Part shown: piece after piece, positions 50,592 to 59,133 of the stretch
How positions within the stretch are numbered: the stretch's first letter is position 1
Layout: the number at the start of each line of letters is the position of its first letter
Assembly (NCBI GenBank): GCA_910584585.1
Contig: CAJUBP010000022.1
Location: 1-64,000 of the forward strand
DNA length: 64,000 nucleotides
Direction: 5' to 3'
DNA from: an uncultured Lachnospiraceae bacterium
GTDB taxonomy: Bacteria; Bacillota; Clostridia; Lachnospirales; Lachnospiraceae
Notes under the pieces: generated by a model
What the model saw: only the letters and a program-made list of their open reading frames with translations
Told to the model about the DNA's origin: nothing
The model's database searches: none
Position numbers and translations under genes: made by a program

Positions 50592-51230
50592 ATGAGATTG
50601 AGAAATATCCCGGGTTCCAGAGAAGCAATTGCGGAAAGCCGCTGGTGCATTCAGGAACCGGAACAATATAAGGGAAACTGGAGGCAAATTTTTGAAAACA
50701 GCAATCCCATCCATATTGAAATCGGCATGGGAAAAGGGCAGTTTTTAATGACTCTCGCAAAACAAAATCCACAGATCAATTACATCGGCATTGAAAAATA
50801 TTCCAGCGTTCTTCTTCGGGCCCTTCAGAAAATGGAAGAAGAACCTCTGAATAATATCCGCTTTATCCGAATGGAGGCAGAAACCATCTGCGATATTTTC
50901 CAGGAACATGAAATAGACAAAATCTATCTGAATTTCTCCGATCCCTGGCCGAAAGATCGCCATGCAAAGCGCCGCCTCACTTCACGGCAGTTCCTCGCCC
51001 GTTACAATCTTGTTTTAAAAAAAGAAGGGAATGTGGAATTTAAAACGGACAACCAGGATCTTTTTGATTTTTCTCTGGAAGAGGTAAAGGAAGCGGGATG
51101 GAAACTGGACAAAGTCACCCGGGATTTGCATCGGGATGAAGCCATGAATGCCGGAAATGTTATGACAGAATACGAAGAACGGTTTTCTTCTATGGGAAAT
51201 CCGATTTATAAACTGATTGCGTTCAGGTAG
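50592..51230 (+). CDS. trmB: tRNA (guanine-46 N7)-methyltransferase
   Basis: A 212-residue SAM-dependent methyltransferase. IHIEIGMGKGQFLMTLA is motif I, YIGIEKYSSVLLRALQ follows, and IYLNFSDPWPKDRHAKRRLT is the TrmB signature with the catalytic Asp. FKTDNQDLFDFSLEE closes the core. It makes m7G46 in tRNA variable loops. AGGAGG precedes the ATG. Confidence 0.95.
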   Translation: MRLRNIPGSREAIAESRWCIQEPEQYKGNWRQIFENSNPIHIEIGMGKGQFLMTLAKQNPQINYIGIEKYSSVLLRALQKMEEEPLNNIRFIRMEAETICDIFQEHEIDKIYLNFSDPWPKDRHAKRRLTSRQFLARYNLVLKKEGNVEFKTDNQDLFDFSLEEVKEAGWKLDKVTRDLHRDEAMNAGNVMTEYEERFSSMGNPIYKLIAFR

Positions 51231-51284
51231 CAGAAAGGGTATAATAAGATTGTTCCAGGTTCTCAGTATGTAAAGGAGTATGAT

Positions 51285-51506
51285 ATGAAAAGTACAAAAT
51301 TAATTGCTCCAGTCATTATTACAGTCATTTTGATGCTGTTTTTGCTGGCTTACTTTTTCTTATGGACCATTATGCCTGTACCTGCTGTCATAAAAATTGT
51401 ATTTCTCCTGGCGCTGTTGGCCCTTATGGGCGTTTCTGTGTACAATTTAATCGAACGAATCGAAGAGATAAGGAGCGGTGAAGAAGATGATCTTAGTAAA
51501 TACTGA
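51285..51506 (+). CDS. Small membrane protein with two helices
   Basis: A 73-residue protein: two hydrophobic segments (LIAPVIITVILMLFLLAYFF and IVFLLALLALMGVSVYNLIE) and a charged tail RIEEIRSGEEDDLSKY. AAAGGAG precedes the ATG. Its end overlaps the YbjQ-family gene, and the two are probably cotranslated. Function unknown. Confidence 0.7.
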   Translation: MKSTKLIAPVIITVILMLFLLAYFFLWTIMPVPAVIKIVFLLALLALMGVSVYNLIERIEEIRSGEEDDLSKY

Positions 51507-51801
51507 TTATATTACCGGCAAAGAGCTTGAAATGCTCGGCCTGGTAAAAGGAAGCACGATTCAGTCCAAAAATATCGGACGGGACATTACCCAGGGCTTT
51601 AAAACCATTGTGGGCGGCGAATTGAAAGCTTACAACGAAATGATGAATGAGGCAAGAGCCCTTGCCACCAAACGGATGGTGGAAGAAGCAACAGCTATGA
51701 AAGCGGACGCCGTTGTGAATATCCGGTATGCTTCTTCGGCGATTATGCAGGGAGCTGCTGAAGTAATTGCTTATGGAACGGCAGTAAGATTTACCAATTA
51801 A
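51487..51801 (+). CDS. YbjQ/UPF0145 family protein
   Basis: A 105-residue heavy-metal-binding-domain (UPF0145) protein: LVNTDYITGKELEMLGLVKG, KNIGRDITQGFKTIVGGELK, and MVEEATAMKADAVVNIRYAS are all family signatures. The fold forms a pentameric ring in known structures; the role is unclear. ATG 51487 is chosen with AAGGAG upstream; an in-frame GTG at 51478 lies only two bases from that site. It overlaps the preceding small membrane protein by 20 bases. Confidence 0.85.
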   Translation: MILVNTDYITGKELEMLGLVKGSTIQSKNIGRDITQGFKTIVGGELKAYNEMMNEARALATKRMVEEATAMKADAVVNIRYASSAIMQGAAEVIAYGTAVRFTN

Positions 51802-51860
51802 AGTGCAAGCCATCCTGTAGTATTATGGCTGAATTTTTATTTTTGAAAGACGGACAGAAC

Positions 51861-52152
51861 CAGAGCGTGTCTTAAAATTGCTTTCTGACAAGTGTATTCT
51901 CCACTTAGTGGGACACCGAAGGCGCCCTGTGGGGATTTGTGCCAAATGAAGGGCGCATGCCCTCGCTTTGCTGGGGCAGACCCTAGCGGGCTATGTAACC
52001 TGAATTCATGCAGATTGAACTACTAATGTTCAATCTGATAGCGCAAATATCGCGCTAAGTGGGGGATGCTTGGCACTAAGGGGGTATCAGGTGCGAAGCC
52101 TGGTGGATTCCTTAGTGCAGATGGCGGGAATGAATTTTAAGACACGCTCTAG
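51861..52152. mobile_element. MITE-like palindromic element, 292 bp
   Basis: It is the long form of the 7901 element in opposite orientation: ends CAGAGCGTGTCTTAAAATT and AATTTTAAGACACGCTCTAG. It contains the same core plus four inserted blocks, one of which is itself a hairpin (CAGATTGAACTACTAATGTT, then CAATCTG). No coding capacity. Confidence 0.75.
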
Positions 52153-52161
52153 ATCCCGGCC

Positions 52162-53214
52162 TTACAAAAATAAGATTTCCTGCTTTACCGCATCTACCCG
52201 AACATGCGCCCCATAAGGCAGGATTGCCCGCGGCAATGCATGTCCGAAATTTACATTGTACAGAACCGGCAAATCCTTATCCCGAAACATTTCACGGTAA
52301 ACTTCTTTATATTCCTCGTAATACTGTTCATCCTGCGGCTTTCCTACAATAATCCCATTGGCTGCGTCAAATACCCCCGCATGTTCCAGGGCCTGTAATT
52401 CCGTGCGCAGCAATTCTGGCGCAGGTTTTTCCTCACAGGTTTCCAAAAACACGATCTTCCCGTTCCACTCGTCTTTTTCCGGAAAAATGCGGTACCGACG
52501 GCAAATTGCCCCTTCCTCTGCATATCTTTTAGATTCCAACATATCATACATGGACTCCAGGCATCCGCCCAGCAATTCTCCTTCAAAAACCGAATCTCCC
52601 AAAAGAAGCTCATACCCATGGCTTTCCTCATGAAAGATGCGATCGCTGCCAACCGCGGCTTTGGAAAAATCCGTCCGTTCCTCATACCATATCCCGCTTG
52701 GCCGGATAGAATGAAATCCATGAAAACAGCCCAGAAACGCCTCCCTGGAATAAGGCAGCATTTCATCTGCTATTTCAGCAAATTCACAGAGAAATGCCTG
52801 CCCGTAAAATGTCTGAAGCCCGATTCGGTGAAACATCAAATGGTTTACAGTGGTATCAGAAAATCCCAGAAACAGTTTCGGAGAATCCTTAACAGCCTGA
52901 ATAAATTCTTTATCTTCCATCAGATAGGGCAGCAGCCGGAAGGTATCATCTCCGCCGATTGCAGTGATAATTCCTTGAATAGAATCATCCAAAAAAGCCT
53001 GCTTCAAATCTTCTGCCCGTTTCTCAGGGTGCCGTTCCAGAAAATCTTTCCCTTTCAGCGAATTTGGCATAAACACAGGGGTTAAGCCGAATTCTTCTAT
53101 TCGTTTTGTTCCGATGGTTATATTGTGGCTGCAATATTCTTCTCCCAGCATACCGCTGGAAAGGCTGACGATTGCTATGCGGTCGCCGGGACTTAGATTG
53201 TTTGGCTTTATCAT
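52162..53214 (-). CDS. S66 family peptidase (LD-carboxypeptidase / MccF-like)
   Basis: A 350-residue Ser-Glu-His peptidase: SPGDRIAIVSLSSGM at the start, GIITAIGGDDTFRLLPYL, the nucleophile elbow FLGFSDTTVNHLMFHRIG, GGCLESMYDMLESKRY, and the C-terminal VLYNVNFGHALPRAILPYGA holding the catalytic His. S66 enzymes either recycle murein tetrapeptides (LdcA) or inactivate microcin C-like compounds (MccF); the longer length and GFSD elbow favour the MccF-like branch. The stop is ten bases from a MITE end. Confidence 0.88.
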   Translation of the reverse strand: MIKPNNLSPGDRIAIVSLSSGMLGEEYCSHNITIGTKRIEEFGLTPVFMPNSLKGKDFLERHPEKRAEDLKQAFLDDSIQGIITAIGGDDTFRLLPYLMEDKEFIQAVKDSPKLFLGFSDTTVNHLMFHRIGLQTFYGQAFLCEFAEIADEMLPYSREAFLGCFHGFHSIRPSGIWYEERTDFSKAAVGSDRIFHEESHGYELLLGDSVFEGELLGGCLESMYDMLESKRYAEEGAICRRYRIFPEKDEWNGKIVFLETCEEKPAPELLRTELQALEHAGVFDAANGIIVGKPQDEQYYEEYKEVYREMFRDKDLPVLYNVNFGHALPRAILPYGAHVRVDAVKQEILFL

Positions 53215-53268
53215 GCTGATTCTCCTTAAAATATTTATCTTTATTTTATCACTTTTTTGTGCTGTTCC

Positions 53269-54495
53269 TTATCTTTTAATTTCCACAGCCCGTTCTGCAA
53301 TTCCTTTTATCACCTTCACCGCAGCTTCCATCCCTTCCACTGTCACATGCTCTTTCGGCCCATGGAACGCATATCCTCCCGTTCCCAGGTTCGGACAGGG
53401 AAGCCCCATAAAGCTCAGTCTTCCGCCGTCTGTGCCGCCCCGGATAGGCAGAGAAACCGGCTCCATTCCGGCCGCTTTAATGGCCTCCTTCGCCGTTTCC
53501 ACCACAAAGAAGTTCTTCTCCATCACCTCCAGCATATTCCGGTAACTCTCTTTCAGTTCCAGTGTAACCGTTCCTGCTCCGTATTTCACATTCATCTTTT
53601 CTTCGATTTCACGGAGGGTCTGCTGACGCTTTTCAAACATTTCACTGTCATGATCTCTGACAATATAATTCAGATGAGCCTCATTGACGTCCCCATCCAT
53701 CCCTTCCAGATGATAGAACCCTTCATGCCCTTCCGTATGCTCCGGCGTCTCCTGTTCCGGCAGCAAAGACTGGATTTCACAGGCAATTGAAGCTGCATTC
53801 ACCATAATGTTTTTTGCTGAACCGGGATGGACATTCACTCCTTTGACGGTAAAGCGGGCAGATGACGCGTTAAAATTCTCATAAGCCACTTCACCCTCAT
53901 AGTCCCCATCCACCGTATAGGCATAGTCCGCCTGAAAATAATCCAAATCAAACAGATCCGCTCCGGCTCCTACTTCCTCATCCGGGGTAAATCCAATCCA
54001 GATATCTCCATGAGGAATCTCTTCTCTGATTATCTCTTCCGCGGCAGTGACAATGGCCGCAATTCCAGCTTTATCATCTGCTCCCAAAAGGGTTGTCCCA
54101 TCTGTCGTAATTAAAGTCCTGCCTTTTAAAGAAGCTAAATGGGGAAAATCACTGACCTTTATCACATCCCCGGTTCCCGGCAGAACTACATCTTCTCCGT
54201 TGTAATCCGGTATAATCTGAGGCTTCACATCTTTTCCGGAAAAAGAAACTGCTGTATCCATATGGGCAATAAATCCCACCGGCTTCTTATTCTCAAAACC
54301 TTTCGCCGCCGGAAGCAGACCGTAGACATAACAATGCTCGTCCCTCTTTACTTTTTCAAGGCCAAGGTCTTTCAGTTCCTTAGCAAGTTCATCCGCAAGG
54401 GCAAACTGGCGCTCCGTACTTGGAATGGTATCTTTGCCATCCTCTGAAGTTGTCCAAAATGAAACATATTTTAAAAACCTCTCCTGTAAATTCAT
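53269..54495 (-). CDS. pepT: Peptidase T (tripeptide aminopeptidase)
   Basis: A 408-residue M20B zinc enzyme of standard PepT length. Visible sites: GFIAHMDTAVSFSG (zinc His and Asp), GTTLLGADDKAGIAAIV (bridging Asp), FTPDEEVGAGADLFDL (catalytic Glu, zinc Glu), YTVDGDYEGEVAYEN, VHPGSAKNIMVNA and GTDGGRLSFMGLPCPNLGTG. It releases the N-terminal residue of tripeptides. ATG 54495 with GGAGG five bases upstream is preferred to an in-frame ATG four codons earlier. Confidence 0.95.
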   Translation of the reverse strand: MNLQERFLKYVSFWTTSEDGKDTIPSTERQFALADELAKELKDLGLEKVKRDEHCYVYGLLPAAKGFENKKPVGFIAHMDTAVSFSGKDVKPQIIPDYNGEDVVLPGTGDVIKVSDFPHLASLKGRTLITTDGTTLLGADDKAGIAAIVTAAEEIIREEIPHGDIWIGFTPDEEVGAGADLFDLDYFQADYAYTVDGDYEGEVAYENFNASSARFTVKGVNVHPGSAKNIMVNAASIACEIQSLLPEQETPEHTEGHEGFYHLEGMDGDVNEAHLNYIVRDHDSEMFEKRQQTLREIEEKMNVKYGAGTVTLELKESYRNMLEVMEKNFFVVETAKEAIKAAGMEPVSLPIRGGTDGGRLSFMGLPCPNLGTGGYAFHGPKEHVTVEGMEAAVKVIKGIAERAVEIKR

Positions 54496-54564
54496 AATTA
54501 CCTCCAAATTGCTGTTTTTCTTAAGAATAAAATTACCAGATACATCTTTGATCCTTTCCTCGCC

Positions 54565-56208
54565 TTATTTCTGTATCTCTGTCACTTTCACAGGATTATC
54601 CCCTTCCAGATAGGAAAACCGAATGCTGTCTCCCGCATTATATTTTATAATATCCAGCAAATCCGCATTGGACAGGTCAATGTCAAATATCTCTTCCTTT
54701 CCCTCCAACGCAAAGTAAATATGGGAGGTTCCCTCAATATTCACCGGCATCAAATTGCTTATTTTACCGGAAACCGACTTGCTCTCTTCACTGGTCCCTG
54801 CAGCAATCCCGTTCGTCTTCAAAAGCTGGGTGTATGACTTCTCACATTCCCTGATGGAATCTCCCGTAGCCACCCACTGATATTTCTGAATGTTTACCAT
54901 GGCGTACATTTTCACCAAACCTGCGCCGTCTTTCAGGGCCATAAAATACGTGGGCTCTCCGGAAATATTCAAAAGCAATGGAAACGTAGCCTGATAGCCC
55001 AGGTTCTGTACCTGTCCTTCTGCGGAAGACATGGCGGATTTCTCCGTAGCGCCCTCTATTTTATAAAAACGCGTCTCCATGGTGCGCTGATTCATCAGCA
55101 CAAATCCCACATTAGACTGATCGCCGCTGACGCTGGTAACGCCGGAATATACCCATACGTCGTCCTCCAAGGCAATATAATTGTATCCGTCTGTAGTTTC
55201 CAGACAATCCTTCTGTCCAAGAACACTGTTGAAAAATCCATGTTTCAGAGTCCCGTTGTAATCGTAAAGTTCCATCAAAAGCTCTGCCTGAAATACCTTA
55301 TCCACCCACTGAGGAACATCTTCAATCTTATAATCCTGGCACTCCCCGGTCACTGCATTGCAAATGACCACATTCCCAATAGTCACTCCGCCGAACAGTC
55401 CGATATTAAATTTTTTCACAGGACAAATCCAGTAAGGCGTTCCTTCATCGTCAATTTCAAAAAAAATCTGTTCCGTAAAAATGTAGGTTGGATACTTAAA
55501 ACGCAGATGCCTGTATATATTCCGATTCAGATACTCTGACTTGGAATATTTGATTCCCTCGCTTAATTTCACACATTCTGTATCCTGTGTAGCCATATCA
55601 ATTTTAATATAAGCGGGAATCCCGGCTTTCTGGTTGGTCAGCCATTTGATAGGACTGGCATAAACCAGAGGCGATACCCTCACCGGCTTGTTATTTACAT
55701 TAATCTGGCTGTAATCATTGGATACTTCAAACTGTGATACCATATCTACCATGCTTCCCATTTTCCGATCTCCCAAAAGAGCTGCGGAATCTTTATCTAA
55801 AATAGGAATTGTATTGTAATCCACCTGAGAGATATCTTCTGAAAAATTCCGTTCCTCCACAGTCATCAATTGCTGATACTTCTTCGCGTTGATAATGGGA
55901 GAAGAAAGAAAAGTCCCAATCACCAGAATAAAAATCAATATTCCGGTAATGGCGAATCCGATTTTTGAAATTGTGCCGAATTGGATATCCAGCAACAGAT
56001 GAAGCCCTCCTTTGCCTTGACTCCTTTCTCTTTCCTTCCATGATTTTCGGAAAGAAAAAAGCAGCGTCAGCACAATAGCCCCTCCGATGATAAACCACCA
56101 GGTTCCCATAGAATGAATATTGAATGCGGGAATTGTAATATAATAATATAGAAATGCCGCAATTATTACAAGAACTGCAATCACTATATTTTTACCAGTT
56201 TTTTTCAT
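54565..56208 (-). CDS. Conserved membrane protein of unknown function
   Basis: A 547-residue protein with three N-terminal membrane helices (NIVIAVLVIIAAFLYYYITI; TWWFIIGGAIVLTLLFSF; IGFAITGILIFILVIGTFLS) and a large outer domain of about 430 residues, rich in beta strands (GTPYWICPVKKFNIGLFGG, EDDVWVYSGVTSVSGDQSN). The repeated hydrophobic-aromatic pattern suggests a beta-propeller-like or repeat fold. I do not recognise the family. Stand-alone gene; GAAGG-like ribosome site weak. Confidence 0.65.
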   Translation of the reverse strand: MKKTGKNIVIAVLVIIAAFLYYYITIPAFNIHSMGTWWFIIGGAIVLTLLFSFRKSWKERERSQGKGGLHLLLDIQFGTISKIGFAITGILIFILVIGTFLSSPIINAKKYQQLMTVEERNFSEDISQVDYNTIPILDKDSAALLGDRKMGSMVDMVSQFEVSNDYSQINVNNKPVRVSPLVYASPIKWLTNQKAGIPAYIKIDMATQDTECVKLSEGIKYSKSEYLNRNIYRHLRFKYPTYIFTEQIFFEIDDEGTPYWICPVKKFNIGLFGGVTIGNVVICNAVTGECQDYKIEDVPQWVDKVFQAELLMELYDYNGTLKHGFFNSVLGQKDCLETTDGYNYIALEDDVWVYSGVTSVSGDQSNVGFVLMNQRTMETRFYKIEGATEKSAMSSAEGQVQNLGYQATFPLLLNISGEPTYFMALKDGAGLVKMYAMVNIQKYQWVATGDSIRECEKSYTQLLKTNGIAAGTSEESKSVSGKISNLMPVNIEGTSHIYFALEGKEEIFDIDLSNADLLDIIKYNAGDSIRFSYLEGDNPVKVTEIQK

Positions 56209-56308
56209 TTTTCTTCTCCTTAATTGTATTATTTAATTAGTACAATTCTACTCTTTTCTAATTATTATGTCAAGTTTACCAAATGTTAAAAAAAAATTAA
56301 AAAAGTTC

Positions 56309-56337
56309 TTGCATTTCTAAATTTTTTATTATATAAT
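56309..56337 (+). promoter_or_regulatory. Promoter of tRNA-Lys
   Basis: TTGCAT (56309-56314) and perfect TATAAT (56332-56337) with 17 bases between, 28 bases before the mature tRNA. Confidence 0.7.
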
Positions 56338-56364
56338 ATATTTTGTGTTAAAGATATAGCGAAT

Positions 56365-56437
56365 GCGCTTCTAGCTCAGTTGGAAGAGCACCTGACTCTT
56401 AATCAGGGTGTCCAGGGTTCGAGCCCCTGGAGGCGCA
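56365..56437 (+). tRNA. tRNA-Lys (CTT)
   Basis: A 73-base cloverleaf: acceptor GCGCTTC / GAGGCGC, D-arm with AGCTCAGTTGGAAGAGC, anticodon arm CCTGA-CTCTTAA-TCAGG giving anticodon CTT, T-arm CAGGG-TTCGAGC-CCCTG, discriminator A. CCA is not encoded. It has its own promoter and a terminator shortly downstream. Confidence 0.95.
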
Positions 56438-56444
56438 CTGAAAG

Positions 56445-56488
56445 CACTGTTTTTGATGACTGTGAGCATCGGGGACGGTGTTTTTTTT
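56445..56488 (+). terminator. Terminator of tRNA-Lys
   Basis: CACTGTTTTTGATG and CATCGGGGACGGTG can form a 14-pair stem using several G-U pairs, directly followed by eight T residues. Confidence 0.6.
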
Positions 56489-56579
56489 GTGGTATGTCAC
56501 TACACCATCAAATGGTTAGACAGCAATGACAGAAACAACAAACAGCCTGCTGAGCGCTTTGCCACTATAATCGAAAGAA

Positions 56580-56617
56580 GAATCCCTCAACTGTATTGCG
56601 GCACAGTTGGGGGATTC
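56580..56617. terminator. Hairpin terminator, probably bidirectional
   Basis: GAATCCCTCAACTGT and ACAGTTGGGGGATTC form a long stem with an 8-base loop, followed on the plus strand by GTTTTATTTATTTT. On the minus strand it lies just after the small gene ending at 56621 and could end the two-component operon. Confidence 0.65.
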
Positions 56618-56620
56618 GTT

Positions 56621-56752
56621 TTATTTATTTTCATTTAATATTTTTGTGACTTCTTTCAGAGATTTTTCCAGATTACTGACTTTTTTCCCAAGGGAAGGCT
56701 TCTTGTAAATGGCTTCCGCCATTTTCTGTCTGATATCTTTTTTATGCTTCAT
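56621..56752 (-). CDS. Small basic protein at the end of the two-component operon
   Basis: A 43-residue frame (MKHKKDIRQKMAEAIYKKPS, then LGKKVSNLEKSLKEVTKILN and ENK), helical and Lys-rich, with GAGAGCGG about nine bases before its ATG. It starts 45 bases after the sensor kinase stop on the same strand and ends at a terminator. A real small gene is likely from position and composition; function unknown. Confidence 0.5.
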   Translation of the reverse strand: MKHKKDIRQKMAEAIYKKPSLGKKVSNLEKSLKEVTKILNENK

Positions 56753-56797
56753 AATAACCGCTCTCTTTTTTGATTATTATATGCCGAATCCCTCCCG

Positions 56798-58240
56798 TTA
56801 TTCCGTAAATTCCGGTAAAGTAAACCAGAATTCCACTCCGGTGGGAAGATTTTCCACTCCGTAACTTCCGTTGTGCATAGTCACCACATTCTGCACAATG
56901 TACAGCCCCAGCCCCGCATGAACAAATCCTTTTTCTTCCTGCCTCTTTACTTTCTTATTCCGATAATATCCGCTCCAGATCTGATCCAAATCTTCTTCTG
57001 GAATCTGCCTTCCTTCGTTATAGACGCTCACCCGAACGAATCCATCTCTCTTCTTTAAGGTCAGCCGAATATTTCCGCCGATATCAGTATATTCCAGAGC
57101 ATTTGTCATGTAATTGTCCACAACCTGTTCGATATATTCCCGATCTCCCTTGACATAACAATTCTCTGACAGAAATGTCTCCATATGCAGCCTTTTCTTC
57201 TTTACCATCCCCTCATATTTGATAATAATATAATCCATAATCTCCTTCATATCCATGGTTTTCTGAATCATATTTTCCATTTGATGTTCCATTACGGAAT
57301 TTTCCAGAAGGCTGCTGACCATATCTGACATTTTTGCCACTTCTTCCTGAATGGATTCCACATAGTATTCTTTGTCTTCTTTGAGGTATCCAAGCATTTC
57401 CGCCTGACTGGAAATGACAGCAAGAGGCGTCTTCAACTCGTGAGTAATATTTGCAATAAACTCCTTCCTGCGCTTTTCAATCTGATCTTGACGGACATTA
57501 TGATGAAGCATCTGCTTCTTATCTGCTTCTAACTGCTCCGACTGTCTCTGCATCTGCTGGGAAATCTGATTCAAATTCTTTGCAAGATGATTCAGTTCTC
57601 TGTACCTCCCCTCTTCCTGCAATTCATCCTTAAAAGTACCATTAACCACAGAATCTGTGAAAAAAATAAGTTTATCCACGGGCTGTAACAGATATTTCCA
57701 CATCAGCGCCATAAAAATGCAGCCCGGAACCATAAGAAGCATAAAAAGCGCCATATAGAATTTTTCCGCCATGGTAATGCTTTTCCGCCCTGCAGCAATA
57801 TCCTTGATTAAAACATAATAATCTGTTTCATCCTGCCTTATAATCCCCCGGTACCTGGCCGTTTCTAAAAGTTTTCCGCTGTTTCTGATCACTTCCGGTT
57901 TCCTGGAAAAAGAATCCAGCCTTTTTGTAATGCTCCGATGTATTGTATTTTCTTTATTTTCCCCTGCTTCTGTTAAATAGACAGGTTTCATATCTTCATC
58001 CGCAATGCAAAAGCTTAAATTCTCATTCTCATAATTTGCAAACATTACATAATCTTTTTCATCCAGATCAGACAAATCCAATTCCCCGATATCATGATAA
58101 GCCTGTACGATCTGTTTATCTTTCACATATTCGTAATAAACAGGCATAAACACCATATAGAGCAAAGTGCTGATTCCCATAATGACAAATATAAAGATAC
58201 ACTGCCGTAAAAAAATATCTGTTCTAAGTTTTCTTTCCAT
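56798..58240 (-). CDS. Sensor histidine kinase
   Basis: A 480-residue membrane kinase: N-terminal helix (CIFIFVIMGISTLLYMVFMP), an outer sensor of about 120 residues, a second helix (FYMALFMLLMVPGCIFMALM), HAMP, the phosphoacceptor H-box ANITHELKTPLAVIS, N-box DNYMTNALEYTD, G1 VRVSVYNEGRQIP and G2 GLGLYIVQNVVTMH. ATG 58240 has GAAGGA upstream and overlaps the regulator's stop, so kinase and regulator are coupled. The signal is unknown; no transporter lies next to it to suggest a Bce-type module. Confidence 0.93.
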   Translation of the reverse strand: MERKLRTDIFLRQCIFIFVIMGISTLLYMVFMPVYYEYVKDKQIVQAYHDIGELDLSDLDEKDYVMFANYENENLSFCIADEDMKPVYLTEAGENKENTIHRSITKRLDSFSRKPEVIRNSGKLLETARYRGIIRQDETDYYVLIKDIAAGRKSITMAEKFYMALFMLLMVPGCIFMALMWKYLLQPVDKLIFFTDSVVNGTFKDELQEEGRYRELNHLAKNLNQISQQMQRQSEQLEADKKQMLHHNVRQDQIEKRRKEFIANITHELKTPLAVISSQAEMLGYLKEDKEYYVESIQEEVAKMSDMVSSLLENSVMEHQMENMIQKTMDMKEIMDYIIIKYEGMVKKKRLHMETFLSENCYVKGDREYIEQVVDNYMTNALEYTDIGGNIRLTLKKRDGFVRVSVYNEGRQIPEEDLDQIWSGYYRNKKVKRQEEKGFVHAGLGLYIVQNVVTMHNGSYGVENLPTGVEFWFTLPEFTE

Positions 58241-58241
58241 T

Positions 58242-58913
58242 TTATTTTCCTTCAAAACAATAGCCTACGCCATAAACAGTACGAATACAAGAACCATCTC
58301 CCAGTTTTTTCCTAAGCTGCTTTACAATGGTATCAATCGTTCTGGTGTCTCCTACATAATGATAACCCCAGATGCTGTCCAGTATCTGATCTCTTGTGAG
58401 AACAATTCCTTCATTTTTCATAAAAAAGTGCAGAAGTTCAAATTCCTTAGGAGTAGTTTCCACAAATTCATCTCCGACATACACTTTCTGGGCACCTGTT
58501 TCAATTCTTATCTCCCCTGATGTCAGAAAATCCTGCTCCTGACGGAACCGTTTCAGCAAAGCCTCAATATGCATCTTCACCACAGCCAGAGAATATGGCT
58601 TCGTAATGTAATTATCCGCCCCATAAGAAAGGCTTTTCAATTGATCCTCTACTTCTTCTTTGGCTGTCAGCATAATAATCGGAACATTTGAAATCAGACG
58701 GATCTGCTTTAACACTTCATTTCCATCCGCAAAGGGCAGCATTACATCCAGCAAAACACAACTGATTTCTTTACTGTGAATCTTAAATTGCTGAATTCCT
58801 TCCAGCCCGTCTTCTGCCGTATATACCTTATATTGATTTAATTCAAAAAAATCTTTCAGTGTTTTTAATAACTTCTTTTCATCTTCTATCACTAGTATCG
58901 TTGTCTTTTCCAT
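58242..58913 (-). CDS. OmpR/PhoB family response regulator
   Basis: A 223-residue regulator: receiver with acidic pocket VIEDEKKLL, phosphoacceptor CVLLDVMLPFADG, MLTAKEEVEDQ, and YITKPYSLAVV (Lys), then a winged-helix DNA-binding domain (TPKEFELLHFFMKNEGIVLT, YVGDTRTIDTIVKQLRKKLG). It is the partner of the kinase at 56798-58240. About 170 bases before it (to 59084) no gene is seen. Confidence 0.95.
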   Translation of the reverse strand: MEKTTILVIEDEKKLLKTLKDFFELNQYKVYTAEDGLEGIQQFKIHSKEISCVLLDVMLPFADGNEVLKQIRLISNVPIIMLTAKEEVEDQLKSLSYGADNYITKPYSLAVVKMHIEALLKRFRQEQDFLTSGEIRIETGAQKVYVGDEFVETTPKEFELLHFFMKNEGIVLTRDQILDSIWGYHYVGDTRTIDTIVKQLRKKLGDGSCIRTVYGVGYCFEGK

Positions 58914-59084
58914 TTTAATCCCTGCAAATCCTGTTTTTAGATTTTTTTATTTTAACTGTTAAATGTGATAGAAGTTTGAGATTTTTACGCGAAAGGGCAT
59001 ACTTATTTTGCCAATACAAAACCTGACACTGGGCGGCAGCATGATTTTTCCTATCAGAATAAGGCGGGCAAACCGGCATTAACT

Positions 59085-59127
59085 TAATAAGGAACTGTGC
59101 AGAAATAACCTGTACAGTTCCTTATTA
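59085..59127. terminator. Palindrome after the acidic repeat protein gene
   Basis: TAATAAGGAACTGT (59085-59098) pairs with ACAGTTCCTTATTA (59114-59127). It lies seven bases after the stop at 59134 on the minus strand. The core AAGGAACTGT..AGAAATAA is related to the palindrome at 38771-38875. Confidence 0.5.
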
Positions 59128-59133
59128 CATCAT

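Noticed and set aside
56500..56620. Integrase-like remnant next to tRNA-Lys
   Set aside because: The short frame after the tRNA has no convincing recombinase motif, and no attachment-site repeat of the tRNA 3' end was found nearby.
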